A DNA stretch of 64,000 nt from Sedimentibacter saalensis (GTDB lineage: Bacteria; Bacillota; Clostridia; Tissierellales; Sedimentibacteraceae), in the NCBI RefSeq assembly GCF_007830175.1, contig NZ_VLKH01000010.1, positions 1-64,000 of the forward strand, given 5' to 3'. The notes below the pieces were generated by a model that searched no databases, was not told the DNA's origin, and saw only the letters and a program-made list of their open reading frames with translations. Both the position numbers and the translations under genes were made by a program. Positions 11,241 to 18,996 of the stretch are shown one piece after another (position 1 is the first letter of the stretch; each line of letters starts with the position of its first letter).

Positions 11241-12308
11241 TTAGTTTTTCTTGCCGCCGGAATTTCCGTTATTGCTGTTTCCGTTTCCCTGATTGTTATT
11301 TACTTTGCTTTCAGTTTCAACTTCAACGGATTTTTCCGTGTCTTTATCTTTATTTTTTGCTTCTTTCTCGTAATTCTTTGTAGCTTCCATTATTTCTTTG
11401 ACAGGTTTGTCAAGCCATTCTTCCTTGTCAAAATCTTCAGGATTTCCTGAAGCTTCTGCAAGTTTGTCAACAATGTTCATCTTTCCTGGCGTAACACCTT
11501 TTTCCTTTGCTTCATCAACCTTCTGCTGGCTGACTTTTACAACTTCAACTTCAACGCCTGTTTCATCATCTTCGTCTTTATTTTTATTTTTATCCGATGC
11601 ATTCTTTTCCACTTTGACATTATCTTTGTTCTCGGACTTATCTTTGTTTTTATCCTGAGCATTGTCCAAAGCTACGCTGCTTTTATCTTCTGGTTTTTTA
11701 GAATCATCAGACTTTTCAATTTCTTCAGAATCTTTGTTTTCAGTTTCCAAAACTTCCATTGTATCCTTTGAAACTTCTATAGAATCTTTTTCTTTATACT
11801 TGCCCACTTCTTCATTGACAGCTGTTTTTAAAGCTGCTGCCAGGTTATTGGTTTTTTCTTCGCTCTTGCTTGAAGCAGCAACTACTACTCCGCCATCTTC
11901 GCCTTCAGTGATGTATCCCTGATTTTTAAGCTCTGTCAAAACATTTCTTACAGCATCTTTTATTTCTTTATTTTTCAATCCGGCAATATTCATTTCTTTA
12001 ACCATTTCCTCTGCATCACCATTTACAGCCTTAACCTCCAATACACGGTCAAAACGGTTTATAGAAAATTCAAAAGAAGGATTGACATCAAGACTTACAT
12101 AGGAGTACGGAGTCATGTACGCCCATGCCGGAGTGACAAACAAAAGCATTGCAGCAGCTGCTGTTAAAGCCCACTTAGCATAACTGTTGTTTGACATTGA
12201 TATTTCTTGCCCAATTTTATAATTCCTGTTTTTTACCTGCGATATGCGGCCATCTTCAGACAGAACGGCTGCATTGCTGCCTTTGATTTCTACAATTACT
12301 GCTTTCAT
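11241..12308 (-). CDS. rsgI: Anti-sigma-I factor RsgI-like
   Basis: Membrane anti-sigma factor that holds SigI inactive. Residues 1-45 form the cytosolic RsgI N-terminal domain (MKAVIVEIKGSNAAV). A membrane segment follows at about 46-66 (WALTAAAAMLLFVTPAW). The extracytoplasmic conserved region carries SLDVNPSFEFSINR, whose Asn-Pro bond is the known autocleavage site of RsgI proteins. From about residue 165 the protein is low-complexity, rich in Lys/Asp/Glu/Asn, ending in GN/SN/GG repeats. It has no carbohydrate-binding module, unlike the cellulolytic RsgI family. The ATG overlaps the sigI stop by 4 bases, so the genes are translationally coupled. Confidence 0.92.
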   Translation of the reverse strand: MKAVIVEIKGSNAAVLSEDGRISQVKNRNYKIGQEISMSNNSYAKWALTAAAAMLLFVTPAWAYMTPYSYVSLDVNPSFEFSINRFDRVLEVKAVNGDAEEMVKEMNIAGLKNKEIKDAVRNVLTELKNQGYITEGEDGGVVVAASSKSEEKTNNLAAALKTAVNEEVGKYKEKDSIEVSKDTMEVLETENKDSEEIEKSDDSKKPEDKSSVALDNAQDKNKDKSENKDNVKVEKNASDKNKNKDEDDETGVEVEVVKVSQQKVDEAKEKGVTPGKMNIVDKLAEASGNPEDFDKEEWLDKPVKEIMEATKNYEKEAKNKDKDTEKSVEVETESKVNNNQGNGNSNNGNSGGKKN

Positions 12309-13021
12309 TTTTCTAACTCCTCGCGAATATATCGCATATAACTTGCAAGATATGGAAAATCCCCCGACATAATTTCCACTGCAGCTACTATATATTTTCG
12401 ATGACGTTCCAACAATTTACGGGGTACTTTTGTATTTTTTTCAATTAAATTCAACGGCAATTGCCTTTTTACTTTCATTTCGCTTATCAATATGGGATTT
12501 TTTAGCATATATGCCACAACTTTGCCGCAAGCCCTCTTGGTCTTGTCGGCTTTTGGCGAACATTCAGCCAAATCCATGAAGGAAAATCCATAGGCTGAAA
12601 AAATTTCATTGACCAGATATATCTCAAGCTTTGCTGAATTTTCGTCCGTAGTTGCCACCTTTTGGGCTATTTCAGCCTGCATTGAATAATCTTCCTCTTC
12701 ATCCGTCTCAGAACCGAACATAGACGGATTTACCGAAATTTCCGGGGCATATCTCGACTTGCTCCGGATGAAGTCAATAATGCGCCTTCTTATTACAAGT
12801 TCTGCGAAGTTTAAAAAACTGCCTTTCTCAGCAGAATAATTTTTTACAGCTTCTGTAAAAGCCGCCAATGCAATGGACCATTCATCATCACTTCTTGAGA
12901 CATAGATACGGGCTGCCGAAGATGCGCACTTCAATATGAAATTCTCGTATTGCTTAATTAATTTGTTCATGGAATCTTCGTTTGTTTTGGCACTTACTGC
13001 CAATTCATCTAACTCGCTCAC
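12305..13021 (-). CDS. sigI: RNA polymerase sigma factor SigI
   Basis: Alternative sigma factor of the SigI group, linked to heat and cell-wall or polysaccharide signals in Firmicutes. The frame opens at an ATG (13051), but that ATG is only one base past a TATAAT box. A GAGGTGAG ribosome site instead precedes the GTG at 13021, so I place the start there (238 residues). Region 2 includes DDEWSIALAAFTEAVKNY and RRRIIDFIRS. The C-terminal part (about 175-238) is the SigI-type DNA-binding region. It overlaps rsgI by 4 bases. Confidence 0.92.
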   Translation of the reverse strand: MSELDELAVSAKTNEDSMNKLIKQYENFILKCASSAARIYVSRSDDEWSIALAAFTEAVKNYSAEKGSFLNFAELVIRRRIIDFIRSKSRYAPEISVNPSMFGSETDEEEDYSMQAEIAQKVATTDENSAKLEIYLVNEIFSAYGFSFMDLAECSPKADKTKRACGKVVAYMLKNPILISEMKVKRQLPLNLIEKNTKVPRKLLERHRKYIVAAVEIMSGDFPYLASYMRYIREELEK

Positions 13022-13052
13022 TTTTCTCACCTCAAAGTTACAATTACGCATT

Positions 13053-13081
13053 ATTATATCATCTAATCCTTTTTATTACAA
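13053..13081 (-). promoter_or_regulatory. sigI promoter (sigma-A type)
   Basis: TTGTAA (13076-13081), 17 bases, TATAAT (13053-13058) on the minus strand. It decides the sigI start, because transcription should begin near 13046, inside the longest open frame. No convincing SigI-type promoter was seen. Confidence 0.7.
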
Positions 13082-13133
13082 CGAGATATTGTCATATTTT
13101 AAAACTAGAGGAGTAGTGGTATCGTGTTTCATA

Positions 13134-13157
13134 TAAAAAATCCTGATTTAATCAGGA
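13134..13157 (-). terminator. Distal terminator hairpin of the dinB operon
   Basis: TCCTGATT pairs with AATCAGGA (13141-13157) and is followed on the minus strand by TTTTTT. It is separated from the last gene (ending 13291) by the repeat at 13161-13282. The gene-proximal side retains ATCAGGATTTA, a near copy of ATCAGGACTTA at 13151-13161. Confidence 0.75.
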
Positions 13158-13160
13158 CTT

Positions 13161-13282
13161 AGACTATTGACAAATCACGACGCTGTCATCCTGAACCATA
13201 GTGAAGGATCTAATCATTGTTAAAAACATGAGATTCTTCGAGCAAGCTCTCAGAATGACAACGTCCAATTATATACGCTGTC
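13161..13282. repeat. Dispersed palindromic repeat, family A, copy 1
   Basis: Begins with GACTATTGACAAA, then TGTCATCCTGA (13184-13194) and, inverted, TCAGAATGACA (13250-13260), with GAAGGATCT and AGATTCTTCG inside. Related copies lie at 22581, 24202, 25603 and 39025. It lies between a gene and its terminator. Confidence 0.9.
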
Positions 13283-13290
13283 ATCAGGAT

Positions 13291-13530
13291 TTATTTTTTA
13301 AACAAATACCAGATCTTGCTGTCAACTTCATATTTAAGCTCAAAAATATCTTTTCCGTTGTGGAGGCAAACAAAGACTATTCTTGTGTTTCCAACAATAC
13401 TTTCTTCGTATGTCTTCATTATTTTTTCAATTTTCACGACCTTGTCTTCAAGCCTGAATTTCACAGGTTCTATTTTGCCGTCGGTGTTGAAAATGACCAT
13501 TACTTTTATGGGTTCATTTAAAATTTTCAT
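13291..13530 (-). CDS. Small hypothetical protein downstream of dinB
   Basis: This 79-residue soluble protein starts MKILNEPIKVMVIF and appears beta-rich. It has no motif I recognise. It starts 10 bases after the dinB stop with a GGTGAT ribosome site, so it is probably cotranscribed with dinB and under LexA control. Such a small partner after dinB fits an SOS-linked role, but no function is claimed. Confidence 0.75.
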   Translation of the reverse strand: MKILNEPIKVMVIFNTDGKIEPVKFRLEDKVVKIEKIMKTYEESIVGNTRIVFVCLHNGKDIFELKYEVDSKIWYLFKK

Positions 13531-13540
13531 ATTATCACCT

Positions 13541-14779
13541 TTACAAGATACTTCCCATACCAGGATATTCGTCGTCGGGGTATCCTCCCAAAATCGGACT
13601 TAAGTCACTGTTGGCAAATACTCCTCTGATCACAGCTTCATCCCCATACTTAACCCTTATTTTATCCACAGCCTTATCAAGAATTTCATTTTTTATGCTC
13701 AGTTCATCCTGAAAAATATTTGTTTGTTTTATATGAGAAAACTCAAGGTCTGAAACAGAAACACCAAGCTGCCTTATAGGCCTTCTGTCCCACAGTTCGT
13801 CAAATAGGCTGCATATGTTCTGATAAATGTCCCTTGTGCAGTCAGTGAAATACATGAGCTTTCTTTGCTTTGCTTCGTATCCGAAATCCTTGTCTTTTAT
13901 GCTCACGCTCACAACCCTGCAGTTCATGTTTGCTTCCCTCAATCTTAAGGCCGTCATTTCCGTGAGACTTAAGAGTATGGCATGTGCAGTTTCACGGTTG
14001 TCTACATTGAATTTTAAGGTACTGGAATTCCCCACGCTTTTAATTGGAGATTTTTCTTTGAAAACAGAATCATCCCTTCCCCAGGCATAGTTGTAAATCA
14101 TTCTTCCGTGAGATTTAAGCATTGTTGATATGAAATTGTAATCAGAAGCAGCAAGATCTCCTATTGTGTAAATTCCCCATCTGTTAAGCTTAGGCTTTGT
14201 TCTTCTCCCAACCATGAACAAATCTTCAACAGGGAGAACCCAAAGCTTTTCTTTTATTTCATCAGGAAAAATTGTGTGGCACTTATCGGGTTTTTCAAGG
14301 TCTCCTGCCTGCTTGGCAAGCAGCTTGTTCTCCGATACTCCTATATTGACAGTGTATCCGAACTTTTCCTTTACTCCGTCCTTTATTTTATAAGCAAGCT
14401 CTGCTGCTTCTTCTCTTTTTAAATCTGTAAATTTCAGGAAGCATTCGTCTATGCTGAAAGGCTGCACATCGGGAGTAAATTTCATTAAATATTCTCTAAG
14501 TGTCTTGCTGGCCCTCACATATACTCTGTAATTAGGCGGTATAACCAATAAATTCGGACACAGCTGCCTTGCTTCCATCAGCGACATTCCTGTCTGTATC
14601 TTGAATTTTTTAGCCGGAGTTGATTTAGCCAGAACAATTCCATGGCGGTTTTGTTCATTCCCCCCAATGACCGAAGGAACCGTGCGAATATCCCTGTCTA
14701 TTCCCATTTGCTGTTCATAGGCTGCAGTCCAGCTTAAAAAAGCTGAATTGACGTCTATATGCATTATAATCTGCCCCAC
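13541..14779 (-). CDS. dinB: DNA polymerase IV (Y-family)
   Basis: Error-prone translesion polymerase of 412 residues. The catalytic metal ligands are visible in MHIDVNSAFLSW (Asp 9) and SIDECFLKFT (Asp-Glu, about 106-107). Palm/fingers, thumb (helix-hairpin-helix near VGRRTKPKLNRWGI) and little-finger regions are present. The C-terminus lacks a clear beta-clamp motif at the very end; QDELSI may serve. A LexA box lies between its promoter and start, so it should be SOS-induced. Confidence 0.95.
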   Translation of the reverse strand: MGQIIMHIDVNSAFLSWTAAYEQQMGIDRDIRTVPSVIGGNEQNRHGIVLAKSTPAKKFKIQTGMSLMEARQLCPNLLVIPPNYRVYVRASKTLREYLMKFTPDVQPFSIDECFLKFTDLKREEAAELAYKIKDGVKEKFGYTVNIGVSENKLLAKQAGDLEKPDKCHTIFPDEIKEKLWVLPVEDLFMVGRRTKPKLNRWGIYTIGDLAASDYNFISTMLKSHGRMIYNYAWGRDDSVFKEKSPIKSVGNSSTLKFNVDNRETAHAILLSLTEMTALRLREANMNCRVVSVSIKDKDFGYEAKQRKLMYFTDCTRDIYQNICSLFDELWDRRPIRQLGVSVSDLEFSHIKQTNIFQDELSIKNEILDKAVDKIRVKYGDEAVIRGVFANSDLSPILGGYPDDEYPGMGSIL

Positions 14780-14837
14780 ATTTCCACCTCCTTAATCTTT
14801 TCAAAAGCTGTAGTTTCCAAACATTTTTATTTTTTAC

Positions 14838-14860
14838 CGAACGTTTGTTCTATTATTATA
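14838..14860 (-). promoter_or_regulatory. LexA (SOS) box and -10 of dinB
   Basis: CGAACGTTTGTTCT at 14838-14851 matches the Firmicutes LexA/DinR consensus GAAC-N4-GTTC. On the minus strand it lies just downstream of TATAAT (14855-14860), where LexA would block transcription. Confidence 0.92.
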
Positions 14861-14894
14861 TCACAGTTTTTTAATTTTAAAAGAGTTTTTTTGT

Positions 14895-14936
14895 TACAAA
14901 AAAACAAACAGATTTGATAGCTCAAATCTGTTTGTT
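14895..14936 (-). terminator. coaX terminator
   Basis: A perfect 15-bp stem (14903-14917 with 14922-14936, loop TAGC) is followed on the minus strand by a T-run. A-runs on one side and short T-runs on the other may let it act both ways. Confidence 0.85.
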
Positions 14937-14967
14937 CCTTAATTCTTAATTCTTAACTCTTAATTAT
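14937..14967. repeat. Heptamer tandem repeat (TTAATTC/TTAACTC)
   Basis: Short tandem run of the units CTTAATT and CTTAACT. The same kind of run recurs at 18829-18855 and 25767-25803, always between a gene and a hairpin. Confidence 0.7.
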
Positions 14968-15737
14968 TTGACGTTTTTGTCGTGAATTATTTTCAGTCCC
15001 TTAAACAAAAGCTGCGGGTCATAAAGGTCTATAACATCTGTTTCATCAGACATGACACGTCCAAGTCCTCCCGTAGCAATAACCTTCATGTTTTCAATGT
15101 TCAATTCTTCTTTTATTTTTTTTACAATGTATTCAACCTGACCTATATATCCGTAAACAAGACCTGCCTGAATGCTTGTAATTGTGTTTCTTGCAAGAAT
15201 TGACTTTGGTTTTTTTATTTCAACACTTGGAAGCTGCGCAGTTTTCTGCCAAAGGGCGTCTGCTGAAATCTGAATTCCCGGTGATGTTATTCCGTATTTG
15301 AACTCTCCGCTTTCGCTTAAAACATCATACGTTGTTGCAGTGCCGAAGTCAATTACAATCAGAGGCTCTCCGCCATATAAATGATATGCTGCAACCAGTC
15401 CTACGATTCTGTCAGCTCCTACTTCACGAGGATTGTCAGTGGCAATTGTTATCCCTGTTTTTATTCCAGGTCCAACTATTATTGGTTCAATATTGAAATA
15501 CTTTTTCAATGCATTTTGAAAAGAATGCATTACATTTGGAACTACAGATGAAACAATTGCACTTTTAATTTCTTCTTGCTTAATATTGTTGTAATTCAGC
15601 AAATTTAATATGAAAATACCGTATTCATCGGATGTCTTTTCACTTCTAGTGACCATCCTCCAGCTTCCTGTAATATCGTCTCCATTGTAAACTCCGATGA
15701 CAATATTTGTATTTCCGATGTCAACTACCAAAACCAT
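14964..15737 (-). CDS. coaX: Type III pantothenate kinase
   Basis: Phosphorylates pantothenate, the first step of coenzyme A synthesis. It belongs to the ASKHA-fold CoaX family, which is insensitive to CoA feedback. The 257 residues show DIGNTNIVIGVY at the N-terminus, the catalytic GADRIVG, and DFGTATTYDVL. It follows the ECF transporter S component by 10 bases, which suggests that the pair takes up and traps pantothenate. Confidence 0.97.
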   Translation of the reverse strand: MVLVVDIGNTNIVIGVYNGDDITGSWRMVTRSEKTSDEYGIFILNLLNYNNIKQEEIKSAIVSSVVPNVMHSFQNALKKYFNIEPIIVGPGIKTGITIATDNPREVGADRIVGLVAAYHLYGGEPLIVIDFGTATTYDVLSESGEFKYGITSPGIQISADALWQKTAQLPSVEIKKPKSILARNTITSIQAGLVYGYIGQVEYIVKKIKEELNIENMKVIATGGLGRVMSDETDVIDLYDPQLLFKGLKIIHDKNVK

Positions 15738-15747
15738 GGCAATCCTC

Positions 15748-16329
15748 CTATTTTTTTATCCTTTTATAGACATTTACCACTGCTGTCGTGCCTATTCCTG
15801 CCGCTGTGCATTCCAAAAGGGAACTTGTTGTGACAAGGAAAATGGCAAAGGCCGCAAAAGTAGTGCCTATCCCAAATTCTGTGCTCAATCTTACAATTTC
15901 TTCGCTGTAAATAAAATAAAGCATGAGAATAACAAGGGCTGTGTTTGTCAAAGCTCCTGACGCTCCTGCAATAAACAAAGAAATTGTTTTTGATTTTATA
16001 AGTTTTTCAAATATAACATAAACAAAATACGGCACTACCCCTACAAATATCCTCGGTAATATTGAAACCAACGGATTTATAAAAAGATAGTCCAGAGGTG
16101 ATGCAGGAGCCAAAAGAGCCCTTAAAAGAGTAACCCCTCCTGCAAGAAAACCCATAATGGCGCCGTCCTTAGGTCCCTGCACAATGCTTGTTACCATTGT
16201 GGGCAGGAAAATAAAAAGTGCCATTGAAGCAGATGTTGTGGGTATTGCAGTCATAGCAACAAACACAACAGTGAGTGCCAGCATAACTCCCATAAAGGTG
16301 AGTTTGCCTGTTTGTAAATTTCTATTCAT
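15748..16329 (-). CDS. ECF transporter S component, probably for pantothenate
   Basis: Substrate-binding membrane subunit of an energy-coupling-factor vitamin transporter, 193 residues from the ATG at 16329, which has a perfect CAGGAGG site; the frame itself opens at 16371. About six membrane segments are seen. The N-terminal part reads LTFMGVMLALTVVFVAMTAIP, where S components contact the shared T subunit. The neighbouring coaX makes pantothenate the likely substrate (PanT-like). The ATPase and T subunits are not in this window. Confidence 0.85.
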   Translation of the reverse strand: MNRNLQTGKLTFMGVMLALTVVFVAMTAIPTTSASMALFIFLPTMVTSIVQGPKDGAIMGFLAGGVTLLRALLAPASPLDYLFINPLVSILPRIFVGVVPYFVYVIFEKLIKSKTISLFIAGASGALTNTALVILMLYFIYSEEIVRLSTEFGIGTTFAAFAIFLVTTSSLLECTAAGIGTTAVVNVYKRIKK

Positions 16330-16431
16330 AATTTCCTCCTGTTCTCGTTCTGCCATGCAGATACAAGACAAATTTCAATTGATTATAACACATTATTTTG
16401 TATATGCAAATATATTAAGATTTTGTAAAAT

Positions 16432-16450
16432 AAAAACACCGTTACCGGTG
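16432..16450 (-). terminator. CYTH gene terminator
   Basis: Short stem CACCG (16437-16441) with CGGTG (16446-16450), followed on the minus strand by TTTTTA. Confidence 0.7.
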
Positions 16451-16469
16451 CCAATATCTGAATGTCTTA

Positions 16470-17000
16470 TTAGTCTTTTCTTAAATCATCAATTGATTTT
16501 GTTGTTACCTGGCTTCTGTCCAGATTTAAAAGAGCTATTGCCTTTTCTAAATCTTCATCATTTGAAATTTCTATCTCAAGATATGGTTTTGAATATGTCG
16601 CCTCATCCCATGTGTCTATTTCAAAATATATTTCTTCAAAAAAGTATGACCTGCGATGCTTATAACCTGGTCTTTTTTGTTTATATCCCAGTATCTCAAG
16701 AATTTTAGCTGTGCTTTCCCAGTCTGAAACCTCAGTTTCTGTTTCTTCGTTTACTCGTAAGGAGTCCCTGTTGATGCTTTTCTTGAAAGTCATGACACTT
16801 TTTACCTTGCCGTTTAAATTGTTCTTGGTTATTCTGATTCTTAAATAACCATTGTGTCTTTTCTTTAATATGCTGTCATCAGTATCAAATCTATAATTCA
16901 CCTGATCTTCATCTTTAACCAGGAGTGCTCCTATTTCTATAAGTTTTTTTTCTATTTCGTCTTTATCAATATTAAGGACTTTGACTTCCTTTTCTCTCAT
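16470..17000 (-). CDS. CYTH-domain protein (class IV adenylate cyclase/triphosphatase-like)
   Basis: 176 residues with the CYTH tunnel signature. The N-terminal ExExK motif is visible as E3-K-E5-V-K7. Later strands carry the alternating charged residues RIRITKN, VMTFKKS, EETETEV, RRSYFFEE and YLEIEIS. The family includes class IV adenylate cyclases, thiamine-triphosphatases and inorganic triphosphatases. The substrate cannot be told from sequence. It is a single gene, divergent from the thrE-like gene. Confidence 0.88.
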   Translation of the reverse strand: MREKEVKVLNIDKDEIEKKLIEIGALLVKDEDQVNYRFDTDDSILKKRHNGYLRIRITKNNLNGKVKSVMTFKKSINRDSLRVNEETETEVSDWESTAKILEILGYKQKRPGYKHRRSYFFEEIYFEIDTWDEATYSKPYLEIEISNDEDLEKAIALLNLDRSQVTTKSIDDLRKD

Positions 17001-17065
17001 TATATTGAATCCTCCTGCATATTTTTAATATTATATCATAAATTGTATAGTTGCACATTAAAAAC

Positions 17066-17093
17066 TTTACAAATTCATTAAAAATGATATAAT
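17066..17093 (+). promoter_or_regulatory. Promoter of the ThrE-like genes
   Basis: TTTACA (17066-17071), 16 bases, TATAAT (17088-17093). Confidence 0.6.
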
Positions 17094-17123
17094 CGATGTA
17101 AATTAATAGGAGTGATATTTATC

Positions 17124-17894
17124 TTGGAAATAATTTCAGCAAAGCTTTTAAAAATAATAAAATTATCCGCCCAGATAATACTGGAAAACGGCGGTGAAAC
17201 ATATAGGGCTGAAGAAACGATAAAATTCATATGCAAAGCATATGACATCAAAGAAATAGAAGCAATTGCAACACCAACAGGGTTCTATATAACTATTTCA
17301 AGCGACGGAAACGAAAACAGCACAGTTGTCAAAAGAATAAGAAAAAGAACAATAAATCTTCAAAAAATAGCCGACGTGAACAATGTGTCAAGGCAAATTG
17401 CCCTGCATGCCATCAATCTGGATGAGGCCCTTGAGGAACTTGAAAAAATAGAAAATGATAAACCTCATGAATACAAATATGCTCAATTATATGGAGGAAT
17501 TTCATCAGCATTTTTTGTTGTACTATTTGGTGGAGGAATTTTTGAATTTGTAGTGGCACTTTTTACAGGAATATTGATTACTCAAATTACAAAGCACTTT
17601 GTAAACCTTCATTCATATCAGTTTTTCTCAAGCATAGTGTTGGGTACAATTATTGCAGCTATTGCAATCATAGCAACATCAGCTGCCAAAACAGGCAACT
17701 ACAACTAAATTATAGTCGGCAGCATAATGCCCCTTTTGCCTGGTCTTTCAATGACAAATGCCATACGTGACACCATAAGAGGTGATCTTATTTCCGGCAT
17801 GGCCAGAGGCGCAGAAGCTCTCCTGGTTGCAGCTTCATTGGCAGCAGGAGCAGGTGTGTTCATATATTTTGCTTATTCCTTAGGCATATTATAG
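17124..17894 (+). pseudogene. Threonine/serine exporter ThrE N-part, interrupted by TAA
   Basis: The frame encodes a ThrE-family exporter domain: a cytosolic N-terminal region with ENGGETYRAEETI and then membrane segments. A TAA at 17706-17708 follows KTGNYN. The same frame continues without shift as IIVGSIMPLLPGLSMTNAIR through to the TAG at 17892-17894, which is the conserved ThrE continuation. One base change of a sense codon such as AAA explains it. The likely start is the TTG at 17124, because the GTG at 17112 overlaps the AGGAG. The full protein would have about 256 residues. Either a recent pseudogene or a sequencing error. Confidence 0.85.
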
Positions 17895-17907
17895 GGTGGA
17901 GGTTATT

Positions 17908-18345
17908 ATGATAGTTAAGTATTTTTTAGAAATGATATTTTGTTTTTTAGCCGCCTATTTTTATGCCATGATAATGAATGCTCCTAAAAAAACATTGATA
18001 TATTCTTCAGTTGTGGCGTCTTTAGGTTACATGGTATACAATTATTGTGTTAATCAAGGGAGTCCACGGCTTGGATTCTTCCTTGGAACAACAGTTATTG
18101 CTTTTTTCGGTGAAATTTTTGCCCGCAAATTTAAAATGCCTGCAACTATTTTTATATTTCCGGCACTGATTCCAATAGTACCAGGATTTGGACTTTATCA
18201 GACAATATTCGCATTGGTTGAAGACAATATATTTCAAGCCTTGAAAACCGGCGTCAACACATTTTTGAACATTGGAGCCATGGCCGTTGCAATGGCAATG
18301 GTAAGCTTGATTGCCCTTAAGATGGGAACAAGAAAAACAGAATGA
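17908..18345 (+). CDS. Threonine/serine exporter family, C-terminal-type subunit
   Basis: This 145-residue membrane protein has four to five hydrophobic segments and the motif FPALIPIVPGFGLYQTI, typical of the second ThrE domain (ThrE_2). The start is the ATG at 17908 after GGGTGGAGG. In many Firmicutes ThrE is split into two adjacent proteins, and this one starts 13 bases after the interrupted first part. If the first part is truly broken, the pair is probably inactive. The substrate is inferred from family only. Confidence 0.85.
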   Translation: MIVKYFLEMIFCFLAAYFYAMIMNAPKKTLIYSSVVASLGYMVYNYCVNQGSPRLGFFLGTTVIAFFGEIFARKFKMPATIFIFPALIPIVPGFGLYQTIFALVEDNIFQALKTGVNTFLNIGAMAVAMAMVSLIALKMGTRKTE

Positions 18346-18426
18346 TTTTAAAATTTATGTTTTAAATTCTATAATTTTGGGTATACATTAAATGTTGAAT
18401 AATTCAAAAATATTAGGAGGTATTAT

Positions 18427-18813
18427 ATGTGTAACAAAGGAAGGTTTTATGTTTGCAAGACTTGCGGTAATTTAGTAGGATTGATTAATGAAGGCGGCGG
18501 AAAATTGGTATGTTGCGGAAAAGAAATGGAAGAACTGGTTCCAAACACTGTTGACGCAGCTACTGAAAAACATGTTCCTGTAATAGAAGTTGAAGGAAAC
18601 AAAGTAACAGTTAAAGTTGGTAGCGTAACTCATCCAATGCTTCCTGAACATTTCATTCAATGGATTTACCTGGTTACTAAGCAAGGCGCTCAGAGAAAAT
18701 GTCTGTCTCCTGGAGAAGAACCAGTTGCAGTATTTGCACTTGCTGAAGGCGATGAAGTTCAAGCTGCTTATGAGTTCTGCAATTTGCACGGACTTTGGAA
18801 AAAAGAAGCTTAG
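18427..18813 (+). CDS. dfx: Desulfoferrodoxin (superoxide reductase)
   Basis: Reduces superoxide to hydrogen peroxide without making oxygen, a defence typical of strict anaerobes. The 128 residues hold two parts. The N-terminal desulforedoxin-like centre I has Cys ligands in VCKTCG and VCCGKEM. The catalytic centre II from about residue 46 has EKHVPVIEV, THPMLPEHFIQW and CNLHGLWK, giving the Fe(His)4Cys site. It has an AGGAGG site and stands alone with a terminator behind it. Confidence 0.97.
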   Translation: MCNKGRFYVCKTCGNLVGLINEGGGKLVCCGKEMEELVPNTVDAATEKHVPVIEVEGNKVTVKVGSVTHPMLPEHFIQWIYLVTKQGAQRKCLSPGEEPVAVFALAEGDEVQAAYEFCNLHGLWKKEA

Positions 18814-18828
18814 TCAAGGCAATTAAGA

Positions 18829-18855
18829 ATTAAGAGTGAATAATTAAGAGTTAAT
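18829..18855. repeat. Heptamer tandem repeat
   Basis: Units of TTAAGAATTAAGAG and TTAAGAGTTAA, the complement of the runs at 14937 and 25767. Confidence 0.65.
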
Positions 18856-18857
18856 GG

Positions 18858-18887
18858 AAGGATTTGTGCGTGCACAAATCCTTTTTT
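18858..18887 (+). terminator. dfx terminator
   Basis: GGATTTGTGC (18860-18869) pairs with GCACAAATCC (18872-18881), followed by TTTTTT. Confidence 0.85.
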
Positions 18888-18898
18888 AGTTAAAAATT

Positions 18899-18946
18899 CG
18901 TAGGGCTTGCTGCCCTACGGCGGGCGGACACGAGGTCCGCCCCTAC
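18899..18946. repeat. Dispersed GC-rich palindromic repeat, family B, copy 1
   Basis: Two adjacent small palindromes, CGTAGGGC...GCCCTACG and GGGCGGAC...GTCCGCCC, ending CCTAC. Their high GC contrasts with the AT-rich surroundings. Family B recurs at 27558-27637 and 38769-38945. Confidence 0.85.
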
Positions 18947-18956
18947 ATGTTGATAA

Positions 18957-18986
18957 TAAAAAATAGAGAACGGCTCGCCGTTCTCT
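18957..18986 (-). terminator. metG terminator
   Basis: AGAGAACGGC (18965-18974) pairs with GCCGTTCTCT (18977-18986), followed on the minus strand by ATTTTTTATT. Confidence 0.9.
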
Positions 18987-18996
18987 TCATTCTTAA

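Noticed and set aside
17706..17708. Programmed readthrough or recoding in the thrE-like gene
   Set aside because: The codon is TAA, no recoding structure was visible after it, and family members do not use recoding; a simple mutation is more likely.
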